Positions 34,381 through 49,602 of a DNA stretch of 64,000 bases are shown here, one piece after another. This DNA comes from Novosphingobium sp. JCM 18896 (GTDB lineage: Bacteria > Pseudomonadota > Alphaproteobacteria > Sphingomonadales > Sphingomonadaceae), in assembly GCF_025938095.1 (NCBI RefSeq), contig NZ_JAPCZF010000008.1, forward strand, positions 62,001 through 126,000, read 5' to 3'. The position numbers and the translations under genes are program-made. Numbering within the stretch: position 1 is the first letter of the stretch; each line of letters starts with the position of its first letter. The notes under the pieces were generated by a model. It did not search any database. It saw nothing but the letters and a program-made list of their open reading frames with translations, and was not told where the DNA came from.

Positions 34381-34563
34381 AACGAACCCTCATCGCCCCC
34401 TTCTTCCAAGCGAGGAGCCAGCGATAGGTTCCGATGCCGCGATCTGCCGGCTTCGTCCCCGCCGAAGGTGCGCCATAGAGAACATCGGTGCCGTTGCCTC
34501 GTGTCGCAAAGTCACCGCGATGCTGACATAGTCGGCGGCATCGCTTTGACGAACTCGGAGGTC

Positions 34564-35259
34564 ATGGTGCTGCAGCTTTTCGCTGAGGATTTATGGATCG
34601 CCGAGGGGCCGATCGTGACCAATTTGGCCTTCGACTTCCCGACGCGCATGATCGTCGTCCGCCTGTCCGATGGTGCGCTCTTCATCTGGTCGCCGATAGC
34701 GCTCTCCCAAGAGCTTCGCAGCGCCGTCGATGGCCTCGGCCCCGTGCGTCACGTCGTCGCGCCCAATACCCTGCATCACCTGTTTCTGGAGGCGTGGCAT
34801 CGCGCTTATCCCGAAGCGACGCTTCATGCCGTGCCGGAACTGCGCGCGAAGCGCTCGGAACTGGAGTGGGGCGACGATCTCGGCGATAGGCCGACCGCGG
34901 CGTGGTCGAACGATATCGACCAGGTCGTCATTCGCGAAAATCGCATCACCACCGAGGTCGTCTTCTTCCATCGCCGCAGTCGGACCGCGATTTTCACCGA
35001 TATGATCCAGCAGTTCGACGCCGGCTGGTTCAAGGGTTGGCGCGGCCTCGTCGCAAAGCTCGATTTGATGACCGCGCCCGCGCCCACCGTCCCGCGAAAG
35101 TACCGGATGGCGTTCCGCGATCGGGACATGGCGCGACAGGCTCTGCAGCAGATCCTGGCCTGGCCCACCGAAGGCCTGCTGGCAGCGCATGCCAGGCCGA
35201 TACGGCATGGCGGCCGCGACGTGATCGCCCGGGCTTTCGACTGGCTGCTGCCAGCCTAG
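34564..35259 (+). CDS. DUF4336 (metallo-hydrolase-like) protein
   Basis: A 231-aa protein of the DUF4336 family: LFAEDLWIAEGPIVTNLAFDFPTRMIVVRLSDGALFIWSPI, then HVVAPNTLHHLFLEAWHRAYPEA, and FFHRRSRTAIFTDMIQQFD. The fold is like the beta-lactamase superfamily, with HHLF in place of the HxHxDH metal motif, so a metal-dependent hydrolase is possible but unproven. The ATG at 34564 directly follows GGAGGTC. It ends 10 bases before the bidirectional terminator shared with gltD. Family fairly sure. Confidence 0.8.
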   Translation: MVLQLFAEDLWIAEGPIVTNLAFDFPTRMIVVRLSDGALFIWSPIALSQELRSAVDGLGPVRHVVAPNTLHHLFLEAWHRAYPEATLHAVPELRAKRSELEWGDDLGDRPTAAWSNDIDQVVIRENRITTEVVFFHRRSRTAIFTDMIQQFDAGWFKGWRGLVAKLDLMTAPAPTVPRKYRMAFRDRDMARQALQQILAWPTEGLLAAHARPIRHGGRDVIARAFDWLLPA

Positions 35260-35269
35260 CCAACGAAAA

Positions 35270-35303
35270 AGGGCGCGCCTTGCGGCACGCCCTCTCTCTT
35301 TTC
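35270..35303. terminator. Bidirectional rho-independent terminator
   Basis: AGGGCGCGCC (35270-35279) pairs with GGCACGCCCT (35284-35293) across TTGC. On the plus strand CTCTCTTTT follows; on the minus strand CCCTTTTTC follows. It serves the DUF4336 gene (plus) and the gltBD operon (minus), whose stops flank it. Confidence 0.9.
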
Positions 35304-35316
35304 GAAGCTGAAGCGA

Positions 35317-36750
<1,434 letters not shown>

Positions 36751-36771
36751 GTTGCCTAATCTTCCCTGATC

Positions 36772-41424
<4,653 letters not shown>

Positions 41425-41628
41425 CCTGTCATTGGCCGGCCCACTGTACGCGAACCGGTCGGCAAGCGCGACTCACCCCGCCGGAAACCGGCGTGAGGAG
41501 TGCGAGCGCGCCCCATGACAATATGATGGTATTTTTGCAACCGCGAAGAGATTGCCGGGGTTTTCTGCGAGTGTGCCGGTCGTGGACTGGCGCAATAAAA
41601 CTGCGGAGAGCGCTTCTATCCTTGCGCG

Positions 41629-42552
41629 TCAGCCGCCGCGGGTGCCGCTCATCCGTTGGAGCTGGGCCAGGGCATGGCGCAGGGCGATCTCGGTCTCCTG
41701 CGGCGCCACCAGCGGGGTCGGCGCCGAGGGAGCGGGGCGGACGCTGCGGCGATCGGCGAAATCGGGGAAATGCACGACCGGGCTGGGCTCGGCCGACCGG
41801 GCCTCTTCGGCCTCGGACAGGGCTTCGCGGCGCTGGAGCGCGATGGCCAGGCGTTCGATCAGCTCGACGTGCGAGAGTTCGGCGAGATCGGCGGCGGCGA
41901 TCCGCTCGGCAGCGGTCGGTTCGCGCGATTCGGGTTCGGCGAAGAAGGGCTCGGTGACCAGCGGGGCGATCTCGGCGACCGCGGGCTGGGGTTCGATGAT
42001 GACCTCGGCGGCCACGACTTCTACCGGCTCGGGGCTGGCTTCGGGCTCGTCCGTCGCCGGAGCGATCAGTTCGGGCAGTTCGGGTTCGGGTGCGACTTCT
42101 GGCGCGATTTCTGCCGTGACCGCGGGCGGCACTGCAGCCGCGATCGGCTCCGCAGCGAGGCTGGCGGGATCGAGCACGGGCTTGGGGGCCTTCTTCGCCT
42201 TGGGCGGATCGACCTCGGCCACCTTGAACACCTGCGGTGCCGGGCGCGGGGCGGGGTTGGCGACGCGCCTGGCCAGGAACCAGCCGATCGCGGCGCCGAG
42301 CAGGCCGAAGGCGAGCGAGACGGCCAGCCGTGCCTTGAGGCCCAGCGGCGGAGCCGCGGCGGCGATCACCGTGTCGATGCCGGTGGCGATGACGAAGCGT
42401 TCGAGCAGGCCGGTACTCAGCGAGAGGCTGCCGACGCCGAGCAGGGCGGCGAACCACAGCGCGACGATCGCCGGAAACAGCGGGTGACGCGTGATCGGTT
42501 CAGGCTTGGCCGCCTGTTTGCGGTCGCGCGGCGTGCTTTTCGACTCGGCCAA
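41629..42552 (-). CDS. Membrane-anchored hypothetical protein, Pro/Ala/Glu-rich
   Basis: A 307-aa protein with two membrane segments near the N-terminus (about 24-48, LFPAIVALWFAALLGVGSL; and about 72-93, ARLAVSLAFGLLGAAIGWFLA). A long acidic, Pro/Ala/Glu-rich linker (about 100-215) and a C-terminal helical part (LAELSHVELIERLAIALQRREAL, IALRHALAQLQRMSG) follow. No domain was recognised. The layout fits a cell-envelope protein. The 204 bases after gltB (41425-41628) hold no other feature. Unknown role. Confidence 0.72.
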   Translation of the reverse strand: MAESKSTPRDRKQAAKPEPITRHPLFPAIVALWFAALLGVGSLSLSTGLLERFVIATGIDTVIAAAAPPLGLKARLAVSLAFGLLGAAIGWFLARRVANPAPRPAPQVFKVAEVDPPKAKKAPKPVLDPASLAAEPIAAAVPPAVTAEIAPEVAPEPELPELIAPATDEPEASPEPVEVVAAEVIIEPQPAVAEIAPLVTEPFFAEPESREPTAAERIAAADLAELSHVELIERLAIALQRREALSEAEEARSAEPSPVVHFPDFADRRSVRPAPSAPTPLVAPQETEIALRHALAQLQRMSGTRGG

Positions 42553-42586
42553 GATCGTCTTGCCCCTGTTCCCTATTCGCTGCCGC

Positions 42587-43849
42587 TCAGGCGACGTGCA
42601 GCTCGGATTGCGGCTGTTTGCCTAGCACGCGATGGTAAACGACTTGATAACGCTCCACATTGCGCGCCCAATCGTGTCGCGTTTCGACATGCGCGCGACC
42701 GGCCTCGCGATAGACGTCCCAGCGGTCGCGTTCGGCGAGCAGTTGCGCGAGCGCCTCGGCGCAAGCGGCGGCATCGTCGGGGGTGAACAGCCGGCCGGTC
42801 TGGCCGTCGGTGATCAGCTCGCGGTGGCCGCCGACGTCGGAAGCCGCGACGAGCTTGCCCTGGGCCATGGCTTCGAGCGGCTTGAGCGGGGTGACGAGGT
42901 CTGTCAGCCGGCTCTTCTTGCGCGGATAGGCCATGACGTCGGTCAGCGCGTAGTAGCGCTCGACCTCGTGATGCGGCACGCGGCCGACGAAGCGGATCGC
43001 CTGTGCCGCGGGCGAGGCGAGCGCCTGCGCCTTGAGCATGGTCTCGCTCGGCCCGCCGCCGACGAGCAGCAGGCGCGCATCGGGCTGTTTCGCGATCAGC
43101 GCGGGCATCGCCGCGATCAGATCGTCGATGCCTTCGTAATCGTAGAAGCTGCCGATGAAGCCGATCACTGGGCCGTCACCGAGGCCCAGCTCCGCCGCCA
43201 GCGCCGGGTCGCGCGCGATCGGCGAGCCGAACAGTTCGAGATCGACGCCATTGGGCATGATGCTGATATGCGTGGCGTCGAAGCCGCGCGCGATCAGGTC
43301 GCCGCGCAGGCCTTCGCAGATCGTGACGACCGCATCGGCGTTGGCGACGACGTGGTTCTCGAGCGCGCGCGTCAGCCGGTACTTGGCCGAGCCCTCGCGC
43401 CCCGTGCCGTTGCCCACGGCAGCGTCTTCCCAGAAGGCGCGGATCTCGTAAACCACCGGAATGCCGAGCCGCCGGCCCGCGCGCAGCGCCGCTTCGCCGC
43501 CCAGCGCGGGCGAATGGGCGTGGAGCAGGTCGGGACGCCATTCGCCACAGAGCCTTTCGATCGCCGCCGATAGCCGGCCGATCTCGCGCCATTCGCGCAG
43601 GCCCGGCGGCCCGCCGGCCTCGCCCGGCGTGCGGTGGAACAGCAGGCCGTCGGCCTCTTCGACCGGGCGCTGGTCGATCTCGGCCTCGGGACCGGCCACC
43701 GCGCGCAGCTCGGCCGCATGGCGCAGTCCGGTGATGCCGCGGACGTCGAGGCCCATGGCCTGCTGCGCCTTGAGGATCGCGCGCGTGCGGAAGGTATAGC
43801 CGCTGTGCAGCGGCAGCGAGTGGTCGAGGACGTGGAGCACCCGGGTCAT
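42587..43849 (-). CDS. Exosortase A system-associated glycosyltransferase
   Basis: A 420-aa GT4-type glycosyltransferase (GT-B fold). The start LHVLDHSLPLHSGYTFRTRAIL is the mark of the TIGR04063 group, found with exosortase A and EPS loci. The C-terminal half has the nucleotide-sugar site: MPNGVDLELF, IGFIGSFYDYEGIDDLI, and KPLEAMAQGKLVAASDVGGHRELI with the conserved Glu. It probably adds a sugar to a lipid-linked glycan in the cytoplasm. The neighbours on the plus strand belong to the same system. Group sure; sugar unknown. Confidence 0.88.
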   Translation of the reverse strand: MTRVLHVLDHSLPLHSGYTFRTRAILKAQQAMGLDVRGITGLRHAAELRAVAGPEAEIDQRPVEEADGLLFHRTPGEAGGPPGLREWREIGRLSAAIERLCGEWRPDLLHAHSPALGGEAALRAGRRLGIPVVYEIRAFWEDAAVGNGTGREGSAKYRLTRALENHVVANADAVVTICEGLRGDLIARGFDATHISIMPNGVDLELFGSPIARDPALAAELGLGDGPVIGFIGSFYDYEGIDDLIAAMPALIAKQPDARLLLVGGGPSETMLKAQALASPAAQAIRFVGRVPHHEVERYYALTDVMAYPRKKSRLTDLVTPLKPLEAMAQGKLVAASDVGGHRELITDGQTGRLFTPDDAAACAEALAQLLAERDRWDVYREAGRAHVETRHDWARNVERYQVVYHRVLGKQPQSELHVA

Positions 43850-43913
43850 GCGCGGTTCTCTAGGCCGGGAAGGCTTAACGGCCCGTCAACCGCGCGCTGC
43901 TAGGCAGGCGGCG

Positions 43914-44060
43914 ATGATCGACCTGTTCGGCATTATCCTGACGCATGGGCTGCTGGCGCTCGCCGCTTGGCGGCTGCTGTCGCGCGCCGATCTCGATCGT
44001 GATCCCGGTACCGAGAAAGAGGCGCGCCCGCGGCCCGGAATGCGCGCGCCGCGTGACTGA
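43914..44060 (+). CDS. Small membrane protein of the exosortase A locus
   Basis: A 48-aa product: one hydrophobic helix (IDLFGIILTHGLLALAAWRLL) and a charged tail (RADLDRDPGTEKEARPRP). It overlaps the next start by 8 bases (GTGACTGA), so it is probably translated together with the O-glycosylation ligase. No known domain. A gene this small would be missed easily; the coupling and hydrophobic pattern make it likely. Confidence 0.55.
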   Translation: MIDLFGIILTHGLLALAAWRLLSRADLDRDPGTEKEARPRPGMRAPRD

Positions 44061-45429
44061 CTATACCTTCTTCCTGTTCTTCTGCGGATTTGTCGCGCTC
44101 GGCTTCAAGCGGCCGTTCCTCTGGGTGCTGTGCTACTGCTACGTCGACATCGTCTCGCCGCAGAAGGCCTCGTGGCACCTTCTGGCCTCGCTGCCCGTCT
44201 CGCTGATCGTCTTCGCCGCGGCCTTCGGCGGCTGGCTTCTGGTCGACGACAAGCGCGATTCGCGCTTCACCTATCGCCAGGGCATCCTCTGCGCGCTGCT
44301 CGTCTATTGCGGTTATACGACCTTCACCGCCGACTTCCCGGTCGAGGCGCTGGGCAAGTGGGACTGGGTGTGGAAGGCGCTGCTCTGGGCGATCATCCTG
44401 CCGCTGACCTTGCGCACGCGGCTGCGGATCGAGGCGACGGCGCTGGTCATTGTGCTGTCGCTGGCCGCGATCATCATTCCCGCCGCGATCAAGACCGTGC
44501 TCGGCGGCGGCGGCTATGGCATGTTGCGCCTGCTGGTCGACGACAACACCGGCCTGTTCGAGGGCAGTACGATCGCCATGGCCGCGATCGCGGCGATCCC
44601 GCTGATCTGGTGGCTGGTGCGCTTCGGCACGATCTTTCCCAAGCACTGGACCGTCACGCTGTTCGCCGTGGCGCTGACCGGTGCCTGCATGCTGATGCCG
44701 ATCGGCACACAGGCGCGCACCGGGCTGGTCTGCCTCGCCGTGCTCGGCCTGCTCGTGCTGCGCACGGCCAAGCGCCGCTTCCTCTACATGGCGCTCGGCT
44801 CGCTCGCGCTGTTCGCGGCGATACCCTTCCTGCCCAAGAGCTTCACCGATCGCATGAACACGATCGAGAACCACAAGGCGGATCAGTCGGCGAGTACGCG
44901 TCTCGCGGTCTGGGCCTGGACCTGGAACTACGCCAAGGACCATCCGGGCGGCGGCGGCTTCGAGGTCTATCGCGCCAACAAGGTGCGCTACCGGCTGAAG
45001 ACAGAGCCGTCGGCCGACGCGGAGAGCGAGCCGACCTATATCGAGGAAGCCGGCCGCGCCTTCCATTCGAGCTATTTCGAAATGCTGGGCGAGCAGGGCT
45101 GGCCGGGCTTGACCCTGTGGCTGTGGCTGCAGGTCTCGGGGCTGTGGCAGATGGAGCGGCTGCGGCGGAAATGGCGCAAGCGCAGCGAGCCCGACGAGCG
45201 CTGGGTCGCGCCCTTGGCCAATGCGTTGCAGATGGCACAGGTCGTCTATCTCGTCGGGGCGCTGTTCACCGGCATCGCCTATCAGCCCTTCGTGCTCATG
45301 CTCGTCGGTCTGCAGTGCGGGCTTTGGTCCTATCTGAAGCGGATCGAGAAGCCCGTGGCGCGCCGGCTCGATCAGCGGCCGCGGCCGGCGCCGCTGGTCG
45401 CTGCTCCCGAACCGGTCCGGAGCGCATGA
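44053..45429 (+). CDS. Putative O-glycosylation ligase, exosortase A system-associated
   Basis: A 458-aa polytopic membrane protein with about ten helices, of the O-antigen ligase/polymerase (Wzy) superfamily. It belongs to the group seen beside exosortase A (TIGR03097-like): GFKRPFLWVLCYCYVDIVSPQK at the start, GTQARTGLVCLAVLGLLVL, LPKSFTDRMNTIENHKADQSASTRL, and the large periplasmic loop with a His in FHSSYFEMLGEQGWPGL. It would transfer or polymerise glycans in the periplasm. The GTG start at 44053 matches the family N-terminus (VTDYTFFLFFCGFVALGF) and overlaps the small gene. Fairly sure of group. Confidence 0.85.
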   Translation: MTDYTFFLFFCGFVALGFKRPFLWVLCYCYVDIVSPQKASWHLLASLPVSLIVFAAAFGGWLLVDDKRDSRFTYRQGILCALLVYCGYTTFTADFPVEALGKWDWVWKALLWAIILPLTLRTRLRIEATALVIVLSLAAIIIPAAIKTVLGGGGYGMLRLLVDDNTGLFEGSTIAMAAIAAIPLIWWLVRFGTIFPKHWTVTLFAVALTGACMLMPIGTQARTGLVCLAVLGLLVLRTAKRRFLYMALGSLALFAAIPFLPKSFTDRMNTIENHKADQSASTRLAVWAWTWNYAKDHPGGGGFEVYRANKVRYRLKTEPSADAESEPTYIEEAGRAFHSSYFEMLGEQGWPGLTLWLWLQVSGLWQMERLRRKWRKRSEPDERWVAPLANALQMAQVVYLVGALFTGIAYQPFVLMLVGLQCGLWSYLKRIEKPVARRLDQRPRPAPLVAAPEPVRSA

Positions 45430-45584
45430 CGCGGCTCGTGCATCGGGTGCGCTTAATCTCTTCGCTTTCTCGGGCAGTTCGGGCTACCGGGATCGCAAGA
45501 TGACGGGTTGGATCGCACGAAACGGGCTTGATCGGGATGCGCTGCGTCCGTGTCCGACGTGCGTGCGCAAGGGCCTCGCCACCG

Positions 45585-46706
45585 ATGCGCGCCGCTGACG
45601 CGTCGTTCCCGGCTGCCGCGTCGCCTGCGCATCTCGATGCGCTGACCGGCATTCGCGGCATCGCGGCCTGGTTGGTCGTGCTCTACCACATCCGCTTCTC
45701 GCTGCTCGAACTGTTGCCGATTCCGGTGATCAAGGTGCTGGCGCGGGGCTATCTGGCGGTCGACCTGTTCTTCGTGCTCTCTGGCTTCGTGCTCTGGTAC
45801 AACTACGCGCCGCGGCTGCGCGCGGGCGGAGCGGGCGCGGCCGGCACCTTCCTATGGCGCCGCATCGCGCGGATCTGGCCGCTGCACCTGGCGGTGCTGT
45901 CGGTGCTCGTGGCCTTCGCCCTGACGTTGGTGGTCACGGGGCGCGACGCCTCGTTCTATCCTTTCTCGGAACTGCCGCTGCACCTGTTGCTGATCCAGAA
46001 CTGGGGCTTCACCGACCATCTGACCTGGAACGATCCCGCCTGGTCGATCAGCACCGAATGGATGGCCTCGCTGCTGTTCCCGCTCGTCGTGCTCGCGGCG
46101 AAATGGGAACGCACGCCCACCCCCGTGTTGCTCGCTGTCGCCGGCATCCTGCTGGCGGCGATCCCTTTGTTCTTCTGGGGTGCGGGCAATACCAGCCTCG
46201 GTGCTGACATTTCGCACCTCGGCCTCGGGCGCTGCCTGTTCGAATTCTCGCTCGGTAATCTGCTGTGCCTGCTGTGGCTGCGCTGGCGTGACCAGCCGCT
46301 GTGCCCCTGGCTGTCGCTGGTGGCCTGCTTGGGGCTTCTCGCGGCGGCCTATGCCTGGGATCTGCCCGAGACGGTCTTTGTGCCCGCCGCCTTCGTCACC
46401 GGCCTGATGGCGCTGGCGACGGGGCGCGGCCCCATCGTCGATGTTCTGAGCTCGCGGCCGCTGCGCTATCTGGGCGAGGTCAGCTATGCGACCTATCTCG
46501 CGCATACCGTGCTGTTCCTGCTGTTCAAGCTGGCTTTCGTCGACGCTTCGTTGAAGCTCGACTGGCTGCGTTTCGGCGCCTTCCTCGCGCTGGTGCTGGC
46601 CGCATCGATATTCTGCTACCACGGTCTCGAGAAGCCCGCGCAGCGCTGGTTCAACCGCCATCCGCCGCGCTGGCCATTGCGCGCAAACGAGGTTCCCGCC
46701 GAATAG
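45585..46706 (+). CDS. Acyltransferase-3 family membrane protein
   Basis: A 373-aa integral membrane acyltransferase: LDALTGIRGIAAWLVVLYHIRFSLL (catalytic-type His), LAVDLFFVLSGFVLWYNYAPRL, FLWRRIARIWPLHLAVL and SISTEWMASLLFPL. These enzymes O-acylate sugars of exopolysaccharide or LPS. Its position behind the O-glycosylation ligase gene suggests that it modifies the same glycan. The start is unclear: ATG 45585 is used, with 45537 (ATG) and 45528 (TTG) possible. Family sure, start unsure. Confidence 0.85.
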   Translation: MRAADASFPAAASPAHLDALTGIRGIAAWLVVLYHIRFSLLELLPIPVIKVLARGYLAVDLFFVLSGFVLWYNYAPRLRAGGAGAAGTFLWRRIARIWPLHLAVLSVLVAFALTLVVTGRDASFYPFSELPLHLLLIQNWGFTDHLTWNDPAWSISTEWMASLLFPLVVLAAKWERTPTPVLLAVAGILLAAIPLFFWGAGNTSLGADISHLGLGRCLFEFSLGNLLCLLWLRWRDQPLCPWLSLVACLGLLAAAYAWDLPETVFVPAAFVTGLMALATGRGPIVDVLSSRPLRYLGEVSYATYLAHTVLFLLFKLAFVDASLKLDWLRFGAFLALVLAASIFCYHGLEKPAQRWFNRHPPRWPLRANEVPAE

Positions 46707-46768
46707 TATCTTGCGTTGCGCGCTGCCTGCGCCATGCTGCCTGCCGACCTATGGACAGGGAGTGACGC

Positions 46769-47209
46769 GTGACGCTGGAAGAGATGCAGGCGAAAGTGGG
46801 CGAGGCAATCGGCACCTCGGATTGGCTGCTGGTCGACCAGGCGCGTATCGACGCTTTTGCCGACACCACCGAGGATCACCAGTTCATCCACGTCGATCCC
46901 GAGGCGGCCAAGGCTACGCCGTTCGGTCAGACCATCGCCCACGGCTTCCTCACCGTCTCGCTGCTGGCGCCGATGATGGCGCGGATGGAAAAGCCGGCGG
47001 TGCAGATGAGCGTCAACTACGGCTTCAACAAGCTGCGGTTCCTCACCCCGGTCAAGTCGGGCAAGCGCATCCGCGGGCATTTCAAGCTGCTCGAGCTCAT
47101 CGAGAAGCGCCCGGGCCAGTGGCTGCAGACGGTCGAGGTGACGGTTGAGATCGAGGACGAGGCCAAGCCCGCGCTGATCGCCGAATGGATGTTCCAGCAC
47201 TTCGCATAA
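46769..47209 (+). CDS. MaoC-like (R)-specific enoyl-CoA hydratase
   Basis: A 146-aa hot-dog-fold hydratase. The catalytic Asp-His pair lies in DHQFIHVDPEAAKATPFGQTIAHGFLTVSLLAPM, the signature of MaoC dehydratases. It hydrates a trans-2-enoyl-CoA to a (R)-3-hydroxyacyl-CoA. It begins at GTG 46769 and is followed after 28 bases by the thiolase gene, so a beta-oxidation-like role is likely. Typical length. Sure of family. Confidence 0.9.
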   Translation: MTLEEMQAKVGEAIGTSDWLLVDQARIDAFADTTEDHQFIHVDPEAAKATPFGQTIAHGFLTVSLLAPMMARMEKPAVQMSVNYGFNKLRFLTPVKSGKRIRGHFKLLELIEKRPGQWLQTVEVTVEIEDEAKPALIAEWMFQHFA

Positions 47210-47237
47210 TCGAAAACGGAACCAGAGGAGACCTGAC

Positions 47238-48413
<1,176 letters not shown>

Positions 48414-48525
48414 AGTGACGGCCGGGCGGGGCGGCGCGTGATGCGCTTTCCCGCAGCCTGATGTCGCCTCGTCGCAAAGAAAGTCGTTACGAGAGACTAA
48501 ACATTGGCATCGCGTTTACGGCAAA

Positions 48526-48558
48526 TTAACCTTTAATGTTCATAGGTCCTATGGTTAA
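48526..48558. promoter_or_regulatory. TTAA-rich promoter region of ctrA with nested dyads
   Basis: TTAACC (48526-48531) is mirrored by GGTTAA (48553-48558); between them CATAGG-T-CCTATG (48541-48553) is a perfect palindrome. ATGGTTAA at 48551-48558 is the reverse complement of TTAACCAT, the half-site recalled from Caulobacter CtrA promoters. It lies 67 bases or more before the ctrA start and is the likely site of autoregulation. Confidence 0.55.
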
Positions 48559-48624
48559 TGGATCACATGGCCCTTCACCCAAGGGTCAGGTTTTATTTTG
48601 TCGGGCCAAAACAAGGGGTTTCGC

Positions 48625-49320
48625 ATGCGAGTGCTGCTGATCGAGGACGAGCCCACCACTGCACGGGCGATCGAGCTTATGCTCTCCGCCGAGGGCTTCA
48701 ACGTCTATTCGACGGACCTGGGCGAGGAAGGCCTCGATCTGGGCAAGCTCTATGACTACGATATCATCCTGCTCGACCTGAACCTGCCCGACATGCACGG
48801 GTACGACGTTCTGAAGAAGCTGCGCGTTGCCAAGGTGCAGACGCCGGTTCTCATCCTGTCGGGTATTTCGGAGATGGACTCGAAGGTGCGCAGCTTCGGC
48901 TTCGGCGCCGACGACTACGTCACCAAGCCGTTCCACCGCGAAGAGCTCGTCGCCCGCATCCATGCGGTCGTGCGTCGCTCGAAGGGTCACTCGCAGTCGG
49001 TCATCCGCACCGGCAAGCTGATCGTCAACCTCGACGCCAAGACCGTCGAAGTCGATGGCGCCCGCGTGCACCTGACCGGCAAGGAATACGCGATGCTCGA
49101 GCTGCTCTCGCTGCGCAAGGGCACGACGCTCACCAAGGAAATGTTCCTCAACCACCTCTACGGCGGCATGGACGAGCCCGAGCTCAAGATCATCGACGTG
49201 TTCATCTGCAAGCTGCGCAAGAAGCTGGCCCACGCTTGCGGCGGCGCCAACTACATCGAGACCGTCTGGGGCCGCGGCTATGTCCTGCGCGATCCCGACG
49301 AGCGCGCCGAAGCGGCCTGA
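48625..49320 (+). CDS. ctrA: Cell-cycle response regulator CtrA
   Basis: A 231-aa OmpR-type regulator that controls DNA replication, division, motility and envelope genes in alphaproteobacteria. The receiver domain starts MRVLLIEDEPTTARAIELML and has the phosphoacceptor Asp51 in DIILLDLNLPDMHGYDVLKKL. The winged helix (about 125-225) has VHLTGKEYAMLELLSLRKGTTLTKEMFLNHLYGGMDEPELKIIDVFICKLRKKL-type sequence, recognition helix included. The tail (ERAEAA) ends in Ala-Ala, as in other CtrA proteins that are cleared by ClpXP. The ATG at 48625 gives the family N-terminus. Upstream lie TTAA dyads; downstream a strong terminator. Very sure. Confidence 0.96.
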   Translation: MRVLLIEDEPTTARAIELMLSAEGFNVYSTDLGEEGLDLGKLYDYDIILLDLNLPDMHGYDVLKKLRVAKVQTPVLILSGISEMDSKVRSFGFGADDYVTKPFHREELVARIHAVVRRSKGHSQSVIRTGKLIVNLDAKTVEVDGARVHLTGKEYAMLELLSLRKGTTLTKEMFLNHLYGGMDEPELKIIDVFICKLRKKLAHACGGANYIETVWGRGYVLRDPDERAEAA

Positions 49321-49377
49321 CGCTTCACCGAAAACAAGTTTCTCCTCGACTAGCACTCTCTCTCCGGTCGAAGAGCG

Positions 49378-49412
49378 GCCCGCTGCCCCAGGCAGCGGGC
49401 TGTTTTCGTTTT
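49378..49412 (+). terminator. Rho-independent terminator of ctrA
   Basis: GCCCGCTGCC (49378-49387) and GGCAGCGGGC (49391-49400) are a perfect 10-bp stem with a CCA loop, followed by TGTTTTCGTTTT. It is 57 bases past the ctrA stop. Confidence 0.9.
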
Positions 49413-49449
49413 GGCGGGGCTTGTTGGGGAAATTCTGTGTCATCCCAAC

Positions 49450-49531
49450 CCCGCTCACCCTGAGCTTGTCGAAGGGTGCTGGCGCGACTGTTGCGCATGG
49501 TGCTTCGACAAGCTCAGCACGAGCGGGTGGG
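49450..49531. repeat. Fold-back repeat with TGAGCTTGTCGAAG arms
   Basis: CCGCTCACCCTGAGCTTGTCGAAG (49451 onward) is mirrored by CTTCGACAAGCTCAGCACGAGCGG (ending about 49528). The CTGAGCTTGTCGAAG core is a well-known dispersed repeat of sphingomonads and some other proteobacteria. It lies between ctrA and the symporter gene and carries no gene. Confidence 0.75.
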
Positions 49532-49602
49532 TGTGCGGATTGGCTTGGTCCGCTGTCGTTTGCCCGTTTTCGTTTGACCCATGAACGTGCCATGCAGCGC
49601 AG

